Assembly (NCBI RefSeq): GCF_018829635.1
Contig: NZ_JAHKKG010000011.1
Location: forward strand, 372,001 to 436,000
Direction of reading: 5' to 3'
Origin: Paractinoplanes bogorensis
Lineage (GTDB): Bacteria; Actinomycetota; Actinomycetes; Mycobacteriales; Micromonosporaceae
DNA: 64,000 nt
In this document: positions 27,613 through 36,431 of the stretch, piece by piece
How the letters are laid out: each line of letters begins with the position of its first letter
Numbering within the stretch: the stretch's first letter is position 1
Position numbers and translations under genes: made by a program
The notes under the pieces: generated by a model
What the model was told of the DNA's origin: nothing
Databases searched by the model: none
Seen by the model: only the letters and a program-made list of their open reading frames with translations

Positions 27613-29373
27613 ATGAGACCTGTCCTCATCCGCGGTCTGACCGCGGCCGCCGCCGCATCGCTCATCACTGGGGCGGGCATCTTCGCCGCCACCAGTGCGA
27701 GCGCCGCGGCCGGCTGTCGTGTCGACTATTCCGCCAACAGCTGGAGCACCGGCTTCACCGGCACGGTCAACGTGACCAACCTCGGTGACCCGATCTCCGG
27801 CGGCTGGCGGGTGACCTGGGCCTTCCCGGGCAACCAGCAGATCACCCAGGGCTGGAGCGCGACGATCACGCAGTCCGGCGCGAACGTCACGGCGACCAAC
27901 CCGTCGTGGTCGGCCTCGCTCCCGACCAACGGCAGCGCGAACTTCGGCTTCAACGCGAACTACTCGGGCACCAACACCAACCCGGCCACGTTCTCGCTGA
28001 ACGGCGTCGCCTGCACCGGCTCGACCGGCCCGACGACGCCGCCCACGACGCCGCCGACCACGCCTCCGACGACGCCGCCGACCACCCCGCCCACGACGCC
28101 GCCGACGAACCCGCCGGGCAGCAAGGTCGACAACCCGTACGCGGGCGCCAAGGGCTACGTCAACCCGGAGTGGAAGGCCAAGGCCGACGCCGAGCCCGGC
28201 GGCAGCCGTGTCTCGAACAACCCGACCGCCGTCTGGCTGGACCGGATCGCCGCCATCAACGGCACGTCCGACAGCAGCTCGAACGGGGCGATGGGTCTGC
28301 GGGACCACCTGGACGCGGCCGTCGCGCAGGGTGCCGGCTACATCCAGCTCGTCATCTACAACCTGCCCGGCCGCGACTGTGCCGCGCTGGCCTCGAACGG
28401 TGAGCTGGGTCCGAACGACCTGCCCAAGTACAAGACCGACTACATCGACCCGATCGCCGCGATCCAGGCCGACGCCAAGTACCGCAGCCTGCGCATCATC
28501 AACGTGATCGAGATCGACTCGCTGCCGAACCTGATCACCAACACCTCGGGTCAGGCCGGCGGCACGGCGACCTGCGACACGATGAAGGCCAACGGCGGGT
28601 ACGTGCAGGGTGTCGGTTACGCCCTGAACAAGCTCGGCGCGCTCGCCAACACGTACAACTACGTGGACGCCGCGCACCACGGCTGGATCGGCTGGGACTC
28701 GAACTTCAACCCCACCGCCGACATCATGCTCGCCGCCGCGCAGGCCTCGGGCAGCGTCAACAACGTCACCGGCTTCATCACCAACACGGCCAACTACTCG
28801 GCCCTGCGGGAGCCCTTCGTGCAGCCGACCACCCAGGTCGGTGGCCAGAGCGTGCGGCAGTCGAAGTGGGTGGACTGGAACCAGTACACCGACGAGCTGA
28901 CCTTCGCCCAGGCGTTCCGCACGAAGCTGGTCTCGATCGGCTTCAACTCCAACATCGGCATGCTGATCGACACCAGCCGTAACGGCTGGGGTGGCTCGGC
29001 CCGCCCGACCGCGGCCAGCACCTCGACCGTGATCGACACCTTCGTCAACGAGTCGCGCATCGACCGCCGGATCCACGCCGGCAACTGGTGCAACCAGTCC
29101 GGTGCCGGTCTGGGCGAGCGCCCGACCGCGGCCCCGGCCGCCGGCATCGACGCGTACGTCTGGGTCAAGCCCCCGGGCGAGTCTGACGGTTCCTCCTCGC
29201 TCATCCCGAACGACGAGGGCAAGGGCTTCGACCGGATGTGCGACCCGACCTACACCGGTAACGCCCGCAACGGCAACAGCCTGAGCGGTGCCCTGCCGAA
29301 CGCGCCGATCTCCGGTGCCTGGTTCTCGGCTCAGTTCCGCCAGCTGATGGCCAACGCTTACCCGGCGCTGTAG
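27613..29373 (+). CDS. Secreted cellulase: CBM2 plus GH6 exoglucanase
   Basis: 586 residues. A signal peptide of about 33 residues is followed by a CBM2 cellulose-binding module (CRVDYSANSWSTGFTGTV through FSLNGVACTG, about 35-137), a PTTPP linker at about 140-168, and a GH6 catalytic domain to the end. GH6 features: YIQLVIYNLPGRDCAALA (catalytic acid region), YVDAAHHGWIGWD, ITNTANYSAL, SKWVDWNQYTDE and IDTSRNGWGG. The length of the catalytic part (about 415) is that of cellobiohydrolase-type GH6 enzymes, which release cellobiose from chain ends, rather than the shorter endoglucanases. A perfect CebR box precedes it and a strong hairpin follows. Confidence 0.92.
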   Translation: MRPVLIRGLTAAAAASLITGAGIFAATSASAAAGCRVDYSANSWSTGFTGTVNVTNLGDPISGGWRVTWAFPGNQQITQGWSATITQSGANVTATNPSWSASLPTNGSANFGFNANYSGTNTNPATFSLNGVACTGSTGPTTPPTTPPTTPPTTPPTTPPTTPPTNPPGSKVDNPYAGAKGYVNPEWKAKADAEPGGSRVSNNPTAVWLDRIAAINGTSDSSSNGAMGLRDHLDAAVAQGAGYIQLVIYNLPGRDCAALASNGELGPNDLPKYKTDYIDPIAAIQADAKYRSLRIINVIEIDSLPNLITNTSGQAGGTATCDTMKANGGYVQGVGYALNKLGALANTYNYVDAAHHGWIGWDSNFNPTADIMLAAAQASGSVNNVTGFITNTANYSALREPFVQPTTQVGGQSVRQSKWVDWNQYTDELTFAQAFRTKLVSIGFNSNIGMLIDTSRNGWGGSARPTAASTSTVIDTFVNESRIDRRIHAGNWCNQSGAGLGERPTAAPAAGIDAYVWVKPPGESDGSSSLIPNDEGKGFDRMCDPTYTGNARNGNSLSGALPNAPISGAWFSAQFRQLMANAYPAL

Positions 29374-29393
29374 CGAACGGGTAGTCAGGACCG

Positions 29394-29430
29394 CCGGCCC
29401 CCGCTCTAACCCACGAGGAGCGGGGGCCGG
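29394..29430 (+). terminator. 13-bp perfect hairpin after the cellulase
   Basis: CCGGCCCCCGCTC (29394-29406) pairs perfectly with GAGCGGGGGCCGG (29418-29430), loop 11 nt. It separates the cellulase from the PP2C gene that starts 18 bases later. Confidence 0.75.
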
Positions 29431-29447
29431 TGTACTAAAAAGAACTC

Positions 29448-30194
29448 ATGGACATCAGCAAGGTCGCCTGGACCACCGCCGGCCGTCGCCTCACCGCGGC
29501 GGCCGGCAGTGTCGTGGGGGAGCGCTACGACGACAACTACGACGTGCTTCATCTCGACCCGGGCGGCCCGTTCGCGGTGGTGGCCGACGGGATGGGCGAC
29601 GGTCCGGGCAGCACTATCGCCGGGAACACCTCGGTCGAGGTCTTCGTGCGCGAGGCCGCGGTGGGTGACACGCCGGCCACGCTCCGGGCGGCAACGGCAA
29701 AAGCCCAGGTTTCCGTACGGACGGCAGGCCGCGCTGTGGCCGAGTTGTGCGGTTGCACGCTGACCGCCTTCGTCGGGGCGGGCGACGACGCGGCGTGGAT
29801 CGTGCAACTCGGCGACTCCCGGGCCTACCGGCTGCGCGACGGCCTGCTCGAGCTGCTCACCGTCGACCACACGATCGCCTGGCTGGGCGTCCTGCACGGC
29901 TGGTTCGCGGCGGACTCGGACGAGGCCCACGCGGCCCGATACCGGCTGACCCGCTATGTGGGGCATCCCGACGAGCCCGAGCCCGACCTGCTGCACGTCA
30001 CGCTGCGGCCGGGCGACGTCTATCTGCTCTGCACCGACGGCGTGGCCGACCAGCTCTCCTACGAGAGCCTGACCCGCGTGCTGGCCGCCGATGACCCCGC
30101 GGCCGCCGCCCACACGCTGCTCGACGACACGCTGGCCGCGGGCGGCCGGGACAACGCCACCGCGATCGTGATCCGGGTCGAGCACACGGTCTGA
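29448..30194 (+). CDS. PP2C-family Ser/Thr phosphatase
   Basis: 248 residues, soluble. PP2C motifs in order: ERYDDNYDVL (an RxxNED variant), FAVVADGMGDG (metal-binding Asp47-Gly48), IVQLGDSRAYRLRDG, YLLCTDGVADQL and the C-terminal GGRDNATAIVIRV. Metal-dependent removal of phosphate from Ser/Thr proteins is expected. It sits alone between two hairpins, so it is probably monocistronic. Its partner kinase is not evident nearby; the nearest one is at 43320-45038. Confidence 0.88.
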   Translation: MDISKVAWTTAGRRLTAAAGSVVGERYDDNYDVLHLDPGGPFAVVADGMGDGPGSTIAGNTSVEVFVREAAVGDTPATLRAATAKAQVSVRTAGRAVAELCGCTLTAFVGAGDDAAWIVQLGDSRAYRLRDGLLELLTVDHTIAWLGVLHGWFAADSDEAHAARYRLTRYVGHPDEPEPDLLHVTLRPGDVYLLCTDGVADQLSYESLTRVLAADDPAAAAHTLLDDTLAAGGRDNATAIVIRVEHTV

Positions 30195-30203
30195 AACACG
30201 GAC

Positions 30204-30241
30204 GGCGGCCGGCCCGCGCCCCACGCGCAGGACCGGCCGCC
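30204..30241 (+). terminator. Hairpin after the PP2C gene
   Basis: GGCGGCCGG (30204-30212) pairs perfectly with CCGGCCGCC (30233-30241) over a 20-nt spacer. It starts 10 bases after the stop. Confidence 0.55.
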
Positions 30242-30419
30242 CATCCGCACCTTCTCGGCCGGGGTGCCCGCCCCGGCCGGCCCGGAGTCACACCCGCCGG
30301 GGAAAGGGCGGGGCAGTGAGCCACCGAACGTCATGGCTCGCGGGCTTTCTGTGGAAAACGCTAGCGGTCCGGGGGTCGTGGGGACCTTAAAGGGACCAGA
30401 ACGCATCTACAGAAGTCTC

Positions 30420-31232
30420 TTAAGTCCGCCGCCTGGAGGGCATGTCGTAGAAGCCGGTCGGCAGCTGCACCTCGGCCGGTTGACGCCGGTTGCGGATGCG
30501 CAGCCGCAGCAGCATGCCGACGCCGAGGAAGACCATCAGCGCGCCGACGATCAGCCCGATGCCGAGCACGTTGGAGCTGCTCGAGGCCGGGGTGAGCGCC
30601 GCCGTGTCGGTTTCGGTGGGTGCGGGCGCGGCCTGGTCGTCGACGGCCTCCTCGTCCTCGGCCGGCTCCTCGGTCGGGGTGGCCGACGGCGTGGGTGACG
30701 GGGTCGGCGAGGCGCTCGGCTTGGCCGCGACCGGACTCACCACCCGGGCCTGGGCGCCGGTCGAGCTGAGCAGCCGGCCGGTGCCGTCGAAGGCCTGGGC
30801 CGAGAACGTGACCTCGCCGTCGTCGGGACCGGTGAACGCGATGTTCCACTGCCCGGTGACCGTACGGTCCTGGCAGAGCTGCCCGGGGTCGAGTCGCTCG
30901 TCGATCACCGTCGCGGCCTCGCCCTGCACGCCGGCGCGTACGGGAAACGCCTTTTGATCCTCGATCCGGGTCACCCGCACCTGGTCCAGGCTGATGCCCT
31001 TGGTCTCGATGCTCAGCGCCCAGCGGACCTTGAGGCAGCGCCGGCCGCGGTCGGTCGAGACGACGGCGGTGAGCGTGCGGGCGTCCTTGCCGATCGTGAA
31101 CGTCTGGGGCGACTGCCCCATCTTCACCTCGAAGCCGGGCACGTCGGCCCGCGCGGGCGAGGCCCAGGCCAGCGTCGCCACCGCCACGAGGACAGCGCTG
31201 ATCCGAGTCCCCCCTCGGGTCAGGTGCCGCAT
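30420..31232 (-). CDS. Secreted, C-terminally membrane-anchored protein of unknown function
   Basis: 270 residues from ATG 31232, chosen because AGGAG lies 9 nt upstream; the in-frame ATG at 31241 abuts the AGGAG and is too close. Layout: signal peptide (ISAVLVAVATLAWASPARA), a beta-sandwich-like extracellular domain with a probable disulfide pair (RRCLKVRWALSIE, DPGQLCQDRTVTGQW), a Ser/Pro/Thr and Glu-rich stalk (SPTPSPTPSATPTEEP), one TM helix (VLGIGLIVGALMVFLGVGMLL) and a basic cytosolic tail (RLRIRNRR). No LPXTG is visible. Divergent from the redox operon across 374 bp; function unknown. Confidence 0.75.
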   Translation of the reverse strand: MRHLTRGGTRISAVLVAVATLAWASPARADVPGFEVKMGQSPQTFTIGKDARTLTAVVSTDRGRRCLKVRWALSIETKGISLDQVRVTRIEDQKAFPVRAGVQGEAATVIDERLDPGQLCQDRTVTGQWNIAFTGPDDGEVTFSAQAFDGTGRLLSSTGAQARVVSPVAAKPSASPTPSPTPSATPTEEPAEDEEAVDDQAAPAPTETDTAALTPASSSSNVLGIGLIVGALMVFLGVGMLLRLRIRNRRQPAEVQLPTGFYDMPSRRRT

Positions 31233-31606
31233 GCGGATCATCTCCTTCGTCCGGCGGCCGCGCGTGAATGGACTGTGGCCGCAACCCATGGTTCGCACGG
31301 GAGGGCCGAAAGGTTCACCGGGTGCGCTGGGTCACTGCGTCGTGACGCCTTATTTTTCGCTTAGGCAACTGTTTCTCCGGCGTGTCTGCGCAGGTCAGCG
31401 CCCTTCTTGGGGGTGTGGCGAGAAAGTGCGGCGCAAAAGAACCGTCCGGCGTTCATCCGAACCCGTGTGCGGCACGTAGTTGGGGGATGGGCAGGGACCG
31501 GCTGGCGCCGTTCGCTGCCCGGCAACAAGTGAAGCAGGGGGCATTCCCCACGGATGCCTGCGTCCCACCGCCCACGGGACGTGACCGCTGCGGAGAACGA
31601 GGAGTT
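31233..31606. other. 374-bp divergent intergenic region before the redox operon
   Basis: No gene is supported here. It must hold the promoters of the secreted protein and of the redox operon. GTCAC-N6-GTGAC at 31331-31346 is an inverted repeat, followed by a T-rich patch (TTATTTTTCGC). CGAGGAG about 6 nt before ATG 31607 is the operon's Shine-Dalgarno. The frame upstream of 31607 is open but has no protein-like character. Confidence 0.5.
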
Positions 31607-33460
31607 ATGGCTCGGACGAGTAACAAAGAGCGACCCGCCGAACGCATGCCCGTCGACGTCGGTGCCACCGGAAGCCGCGAGCCCTCCAAGGGCGCGATCG
31701 CGATCCTGGCCGTGAGTGTGATCGCGGCCATCTGGGCCGTCGCCATGATGACGAAGCCCGGCCGGGTCGGATACGTCTATCTCTTCACCTACACCGAGTA
31801 CTACATCGGCGTCATCACGCTCGTGTCGTTGTCCGTCACGATCATGATCGGCCTGGTCTCCACCGACCGGCTGGTCCTCTCGATCCGGCAACGCGTGCTG
31901 CTGCAGTCCGCGCACCGCACCACCGGCGTCATCGCGGTCACCGCGCTCGTCCTGCACGTCTGGATGAAGGTCGTCGAGAAGCACGCCTCGGTGATCGACG
32001 CGTTCATCCCCTTCCTCTACTCCGGCGACAAGCGCGTCTGGATCGGCTTCGGCACCATCTCGGGCTGGACCATGATCCTGGTGATGTGGACCGGCATCGC
32101 GCGGTCCCGGTTCATCGGTCGTGGCAGCCCCTGGATGTGGCGGGGGATCCACTCGATCTCCTACCTGATCTGGCCGACCGCCCTGATGCACGGGCTCAGC
32201 GCCGGCCGGCCCGCCGCCACCTGGGTCGTCGTCAGCTACATCGTCTGCGTGCTCGGCGTGCTGGTCGGCCTGGCCGTCCGGCTCTCGGTCTCGCTCAACC
32301 GCCGCAAGGACTTCTCGTCGACCGCCGCGTCGGGTGGCCTCAAGCCCGTCGGTCAGCTGGTGCCCACCAGCTCGCCGGCGATGCGCCGCCCCGGCCGCCG
32401 CGACCAGCGGGTCGCACCGATCGAGCCCGAGCGGCTCGGACCGGTCGCCGTGACCGACACGTTCCGCCCGGCCGCCGAGATCACCGCTCCGCCGGTCGCC
32501 CCGCCGCCCGCCGACGACCTGGTCGCGCCGCGGCAGCGCCGGGCCCGGTCCGAAGAGATGTTCGACGAGCCGACCGGCATGATGCCGCAGTACGACGACG
32601 AGCGTCCGCGCCGCGGTCGGCGGGCCACCGAGGAGATCGAGTACGACGAGCCGCGCGGCCGTCGCTACCCGGGCGAGGAGACCGGCACGCGGATGCGCCG
32701 GCCCGAGCTCGAGGACACGCAGACGCGGATGCGCCGGGTCGAGATGGAGGACACCGGGACCCGGATGCGTCGCCCGGACTTCGAGGACACCGGCACCCGC
32801 ATGCAGCGGCCGGACTTCGAAGACACGGGTACACGGATGCGGCGCGCCGACTTCGAGGACACCGGGACCCGGATGCGCCGCCCGGACTTCGAGGACACGC
32901 AGACCCGCATGCGCCGGGTCGAGATGGAAGACACCGGCACCCGCATGCGGCGGGTCGAGATGGACGGCTACGACGAGCCGGCTCCGCGCCGCCGCCGCTA
33001 CGCCGAGCCGGAGGACGAGCCCGCGCCGCGCTCGCGCCGCCGGGGCGACATGCCCTACGAGGAGCCGCGCGAGAGCCGGCACGCCGGTTACGACGAGATG
33101 CCCCGCCAACGGGGACGCTACGACGACGAGCCGCCACCGCGCCGCTCGCGCTCGGAATCCCGTTACGACCGGGAGGCCGAGGACGCACCCCGGGGTCGGC
33201 GCGACCGGGGTGCCGACATCTCCGGCGCCGATTCAGGACGGCACAGCCGCAGCGGGTTCGTCGATCTCGACGGTCCCGAGTACGTGGAACCGGACGAGAC
33301 GCCGACCCTGGTCGACATGGCGTCGCGCCGGGCCCGGCGGGAACAGCAGGAACCCGTACGCGTCCAGGCGGGCAAGGGGGCCCGCCGCGGTGGACGCGGC
33401 CGGACGGAGGACGAGGCTGACGACGGTTACTGGTCGCAGCTGCGAGGGGAAGCGAATTGA
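31607..33460 (+). CDS. Two-heme b membrane protein (ferric-reductase-like) with repetitive C-terminal tail
   Basis: 617 residues from ATG 31607. About six membrane helices lie between residues 25 and 225. His103 and His117 in one helix (QSAHRTTGVIAVTALVLHVW) and His182 and His195 in another (GIHSISYLIWPTALMHG) have the 13/14 spacing of ferric-reductase/NADPH-oxidase domains that hold two stacked b hemes. The remaining ~390 residues are cytosolic, charged and low-complexity, with eight copies of a 12-residue unit at 359-454. The FAD/NAD domain of classical ferric reductases is absent; the next gene, overlapping by TTGA, supplies a separate flavin/Fe-S module, so together they may form a transmembrane electron-transfer complex. 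Confidence 0.82.
   Translation: MARTSNKERPAERMPVDVGATGSREPSKGAIAILAVSVIAAIWAVAMMTKPGRVGYVYLFTYTEYYIGVITLVSLSVTIMIGLVSTDRLVLSIRQRVLLQSAHRTTGVIAVTALVLHVWMKVVEKHASVIDAFIPFLYSGDKRVWIGFGTISGWTMILVMWTGIARSRFIGRGSPWMWRGIHSISYLIWPTALMHGLSAGRPAATWVVVSYIVCVLGVLVGLAVRLSVSLNRRKDFSSTAASGGLKPVGQLVPTSSPAMRRPGRRDQRVAPIEPERLGPVAVTDTFRPAAEITAPPVAPPPADDLVAPRQRRARSEEMFDEPTGMMPQYDDERPRRGRRATEEIEYDEPRGRRYPGEETGTRMRRPELEDTQTRMRRVEMEDTGTRMRRPDFEDTGTRMQRPDFEDTGTRMRRADFEDTGTRMRRPDFEDTQTRMRRVEMEDTGTRMRRVEMDGYDEPAPRRRRYAEPEDEPAPRSRRRGDMPYEEPRESRHAGYDEMPRQRGRYDDEPPPRRSRSESRYDREAEDAPRGRRDRGADISGADSGRHSRSGFVDLDGPEYVEPDETPTLVDMASRRARREQQEPVRVQAGKGARRGGRGRTEDEADDGYWSQLRGEAN
32681..32968 (+). repeat. Eight tandem 36-bp repeats (TGTRMRRPDFED) in the heme protein
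   Basis: Eight in-register 12-residue units run from residue 359 to 454, alternating between TGTRMRRPDFED and TQTRMRRVEMED forms. Each has a basic RMRR and an acidic (D/E)xED half. Synonymous changes between copies show it is not a very recent duplication. Confidence 0.9.
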
Positions 33461-34929
33461 GCGCGTCGCAGGTTCCGCCGGTCACCGCGATCGGCACGCC
33501 GCGGATCACCGCGGGCTTCGACGAGTACGGCCGTCTCGACCTGCTCGCCCACCAGGAGGTGCACGGCGGGTTCGCGGCGCTGTCCTCGGGTGAGCTGATC
33601 GGCCTGGCCGACCGCATCGAGCTGCGCGGACGCGGCGGCGCGGGCTTCCCGTTCGCCCGCAAGGTGCGCGCGGTGCTCGACTCGTGCCGCCGGCAGGAGC
33701 TGCCGCCGGTGATCGTGGTCAACGGCACCGAGGGCGAGCCCCCGTCCTGGAAGGACAAGGCGGTGCTGACCCGGGCGCCGCACCTGATCCTGGACGGCGC
33801 CGCGCTGGCCGCGGCCGCGCTCGACGCCGAGGAGATCGTCATCGGCATCGCCGACGACGGCATCGGCCAGAGCTCGATCACCGCCGCCCTGGCCGAGCGC
33901 CGGATGCCCTGCCCGACCCGCATCGTCACCGTGCCGCACCGGTTCATCTCGGGCGAGGGCGGCGCGCTGGTCCGCGGCATCAACGGCGAGGCGCACATCC
34001 CGCCCGGCCGCAAGGTGCGCTCCAGCGACAACGGCGTGATGGGCCTGCCCACGCTGCTGTCCAACGCCGAGACCTACTCGCAGCTGGCGATCGCGGCCCG
34101 GCTCGGCCCGTGGGAGTACAACGCGGTCGGCATCCCCGAGGAGCCGGGCACGGTCATGCTGACCGTGGGCGGTTCGGCCAGCAGCCCGGCCGTGGTCGAG
34201 GCGCCGACCGGCACCCCGCTGATGGACGTGCTGAACATGTGCGGCGCCGACATCGGCCCCGGCCTGCTGGTCGGCGGCTACCACGGCAAGTGGATCACCG
34301 CCGAGGCCGCGCAGACGGTCACCATCTCGCGCAAGGGCTTCGCGAGCGTGGGCGGCACGCTGGGCGCGGGCATGCTGATCCCGATCGGCTCGCGGACCTG
34401 CCCGCTCGGCGAGGTCTCCCAGGTCGTGCAATATCTGGCCGGCGAGTCGGCCGGTCAGTGCGGCCCGTGCCGGCTCGGCCTGCCCGACCTGGCCCGCGCG
34501 GTCACGCTGGTCTCGCTCGGCGGCAACGCGGTCGAGAACGTGCGCCAGGCGGCCGGCGTGGTCAAGGGCCGTGGCGCCTGCAGCCACCCCGACGGCACGG
34601 CTCGGTTCGCGTTGTCGGCGCTCGAGGTGTTCGCCAAGGACGTCGAGGCGCACACCAACGGCGAGGGCTGCGGCAAGAGCGTACGGGGAATCCTGCCTCT
34701 GCCCTACACGGCCGAGCAGGGTGCGCGCCGGCTGGCGGTGGACTGGTCGCGCTGTGACGGGCACGGGCTGTGCTCGGCCGTCGCGCCCGAGATCATCCGG
34801 CTCGACGCGAACGGCTTCCCGGCGTTCCCGCAGACGCCACTGCCGCCGTGGCTCGAGAACGGCGCCCGCAAGGCGGTCAACGTCTGCCCGGCACTGGCCC
34901 TGCGGCTCACGGAGGAGACGGTCAAGTGA
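33457..34929 (+). CDS. NuoF-like flavoprotein fused to a C-terminal single-cluster ferredoxin
   Basis: 490 residues from TTG 33457, overlapping the previous stop. A Nuo51-type domain has the NADH-site GRGGAGFPFARK and the FMN-site NGTEGEPPSWKDK, followed by an SLBB-like region (VTISRKGF). The Fe-S motif reads ESAGQCGPC: Cys335 and Cys338 are present, but the first NuoF ligand is Ala332. A later Cys (GACSHPDG) remains. The C terminus is a ferredoxin, C433-x2-H436-x2-C439 with a final VCPALAL Cys, typical of [3Fe-4S] or His-containing single-cluster ferredoxins. It likely takes electrons from NAD(P)H and passes them to the heme b protein. It is not a complex I subunit by context. Confidence 0.85.
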   Translation: MSASQVPPVTAIGTPRITAGFDEYGRLDLLAHQEVHGGFAALSSGELIGLADRIELRGRGGAGFPFARKVRAVLDSCRRQELPPVIVVNGTEGEPPSWKDKAVLTRAPHLILDGAALAAAALDAEEIVIGIADDGIGQSSITAALAERRMPCPTRIVTVPHRFISGEGGALVRGINGEAHIPPGRKVRSSDNGVMGLPTLLSNAETYSQLAIAARLGPWEYNAVGIPEEPGTVMLTVGGSASSPAVVEAPTGTPLMDVLNMCGADIGPGLLVGGYHGKWITAEAAQTVTISRKGFASVGGTLGAGMLIPIGSRTCPLGEVSQVVQYLAGESAGQCGPCRLGLPDLARAVTLVSLGGNAVENVRQAAGVVKGRGACSHPDGTARFALSALEVFAKDVEAHTNGEGCGKSVRGILPLPYTAEQGARRLAVDWSRCDGHGLCSAVAPEIIRLDANGFPAFPQTPLPPWLENGARKAVNVCPALALRLTEETVK

Positions 34930-35477
34930 GAAGGCGCGCTGTCCTGCTCTCGGCGGCGGGGGTGCTGCTCGCCGCCGGGTGCAGCAGCGCACCCGTGGAA
35001 CAGCCGACGTTTGTTCAGCCGGCGGCGGCTGTCCCGGACAAATCGGATGCACCCGAGGCGGCGCCGATCGTTGTTCCGGCCACGCTCAAGTTCAGCGGCA
35101 AGACCCTCGACGGCAAGCCGTTCGACGCGACCACGCTGGCCGGCAAGCCGACCATCCTGTGGTTCTGGGCGCCGTGGTGCGCGACCTGCGCGAGCGAGGC
35201 CCAGAGCATCCGCGACCTGCAGGAGGAGTACGGCGACCGGCTGTCCTTCCTGGGCATCGCCGGGATGGGCGCCAACTCCGAGATGCACCAGTTCGTCAAG
35301 GATCTCGAGGTCGGCAACGTGACCCATCTCGACGACGGCGCCGGCAAGATCTGGAAGAAATTCAAGATCACCGAGCAGAGCCTGTACGTCGTCCTGGACC
35401 GCTCGGGCGTCGTCAAGTCGACCGGGTATCTGGACGATCTGCAGCTCACCGCCCAGGTGAAGGCCCTGGTCGCCTGA
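34926..35477 (+). CDS. Thioredoxin-fold (TlpA-like) lipoprotein
   Basis: 183 residues from GTG 34926, overlapping the flavoprotein stop (GTGA). A lipoprotein signal RRRAVLLSAAGVLLAAGCSS places the lipidated Cys at 19. The TlpA/AhpC-TSA-type domain carries the redox motif WAPWCATC (Cys85, Cys88) and the cis-Pro region KFKITEQSLYVVLD, where the usual Pro is not obvious. It would reduce or isomerise disulfides on the outer face of the membrane and is probably recharged by the CcdA protein encoded just downstream. Confidence 0.87.
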   Translation: MRRRAVLLSAAGVLLAAGCSSAPVEQPTFVQPAAAVPDKSDAPEAAPIVVPATLKFSGKTLDGKPFDATTLAGKPTILWFWAPWCATCASEAQSIRDLQEEYGDRLSFLGIAGMGANSEMHQFVKDLEVGNVTHLDDGAGKIWKKFKITEQSLYVVLDRSGVVKSTGYLDDLQLTAQVKALVA

Positions 35478-35528
35478 GTCGGCGGGGTCTGACGGTGCTC
35501 GAGAGTTCCGGCCCGGGGGAGTTCTGAC

Positions 35529-36431
35529 GTGGATGGGGAACTGCTGCTGGCACTGACCGCGGGGATGCTCGGCGCGGTCAACCCGTGCGGGTTCGCGCTC
35601 CTACCGGCCTATCTGTCGGTGCTGGTCGCGGCCGACTCGGCCTCGCCGGCCCGGGCGGTGGCTCGCGCGCTCAAGGCCGGTGCGGCGCTGGCGATCGGCT
35701 ACGCGCTGGTGTTCGGGGCGTTCGGGCTGCTGCTGATGCCGGTGGCGGGCGTTCTGCAACCCCGGCTGCCATGGCTCACCGTGGTGCTGGGCGTGGGCCT
35801 GGCCGCGGTCGGGGTGTGGCTGCTCGCGGGCCGGTCACTGCCGTCCTTACCCGTACGGGCTCCGGCCCTGACCGGTTCGACCTTCTCTACGGTGCTGTTC
35901 GGGATGGCGTACGCGATCGCCTCGCTCGGATGTGCGGTCGGGCCGTTTCTCGCGCTCGTGGTGTCGAGTCTGCGGGCGGGTTCGGTGGGGTCCGGCGTGG
36001 CGCTCTTTCTCGCGTACGCGGGAGGAATGGCTCTGGTCGTCAGTGCGACCGCGGTGGCCGTGGCCCTCGTGCGGGTGTCGCTGATCGCCCGGATGCGGCC
36101 GCTGCTCGGGGTCGTCCCGCGTGTGGGTGGGGCTGTGCTGGTGATGTGCGGGCTCTACGTCGCCTATTACGGCTGGTACGAGCTGCGGCTGGCCGGAGAT
36201 CGGCGACTGGCCGGCACCGACCCGGTGATCAACGCGGCCGGGGTCGTGCAGCGCTGGCTCAGCTCGTTCGTGTCCTCGGCCGGCGTCGTGCCGTTTGCGA
36301 TCGTCGTCGCGCTCGGCCTGATCGGGCTGCTCGCTCTGCGCGTGCGCAAAGCCGGCGCTTCCGCGCAGTCCGCGCCCTCCGCGCCGCCCGCGCCCTCCGC
36401 GCCGCCCGCGCCCTCCGCGCCGCCCGCGTAG
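35529..36431 (+). CDS. ccdA: CcdA-type thiol-disulfide electron carrier membrane protein
   Basis: 300 residues from GTG 35529. Six to seven membrane helices are seen. The conserved redox pair is Cys20 (AVNPCGFALLPAYL) and Cys135 (ASLGCAVGPFLAL), as in CcdA. It moves reducing equivalents from cytosolic thioredoxin across the membrane to partners such as the upstream lipoprotein. Beyond the last helix the tail is a Ser/Ala/Pro repeat (APPAPS) encoded by a simple tandem repeat that also contains the stop codon, so tail length is probably variable. It starts 51 bases after the lipoprotein gene. Confidence 0.85.
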   Translation: MDGELLLALTAGMLGAVNPCGFALLPAYLSVLVAADSASPARAVARALKAGAALAIGYALVFGAFGLLLMPVAGVLQPRLPWLTVVLGVGLAAVGVWLLAGRSLPSLPVRAPALTGSTFSTVLFGMAYAIASLGCAVGPFLALVVSSLRAGSVGSGVALFLAYAGGMALVVSATAVAVALVRVSLIARMRPLLGVVPRVGGAVLVMCGLYVAYYGWYELRLAGDRRLAGTDPVINAAGVVQRWLSSFVSSAGVVPFAIVVALGLIGLLALRVRKAGASAQSAPSAPPAPSAPPAPSAPPA

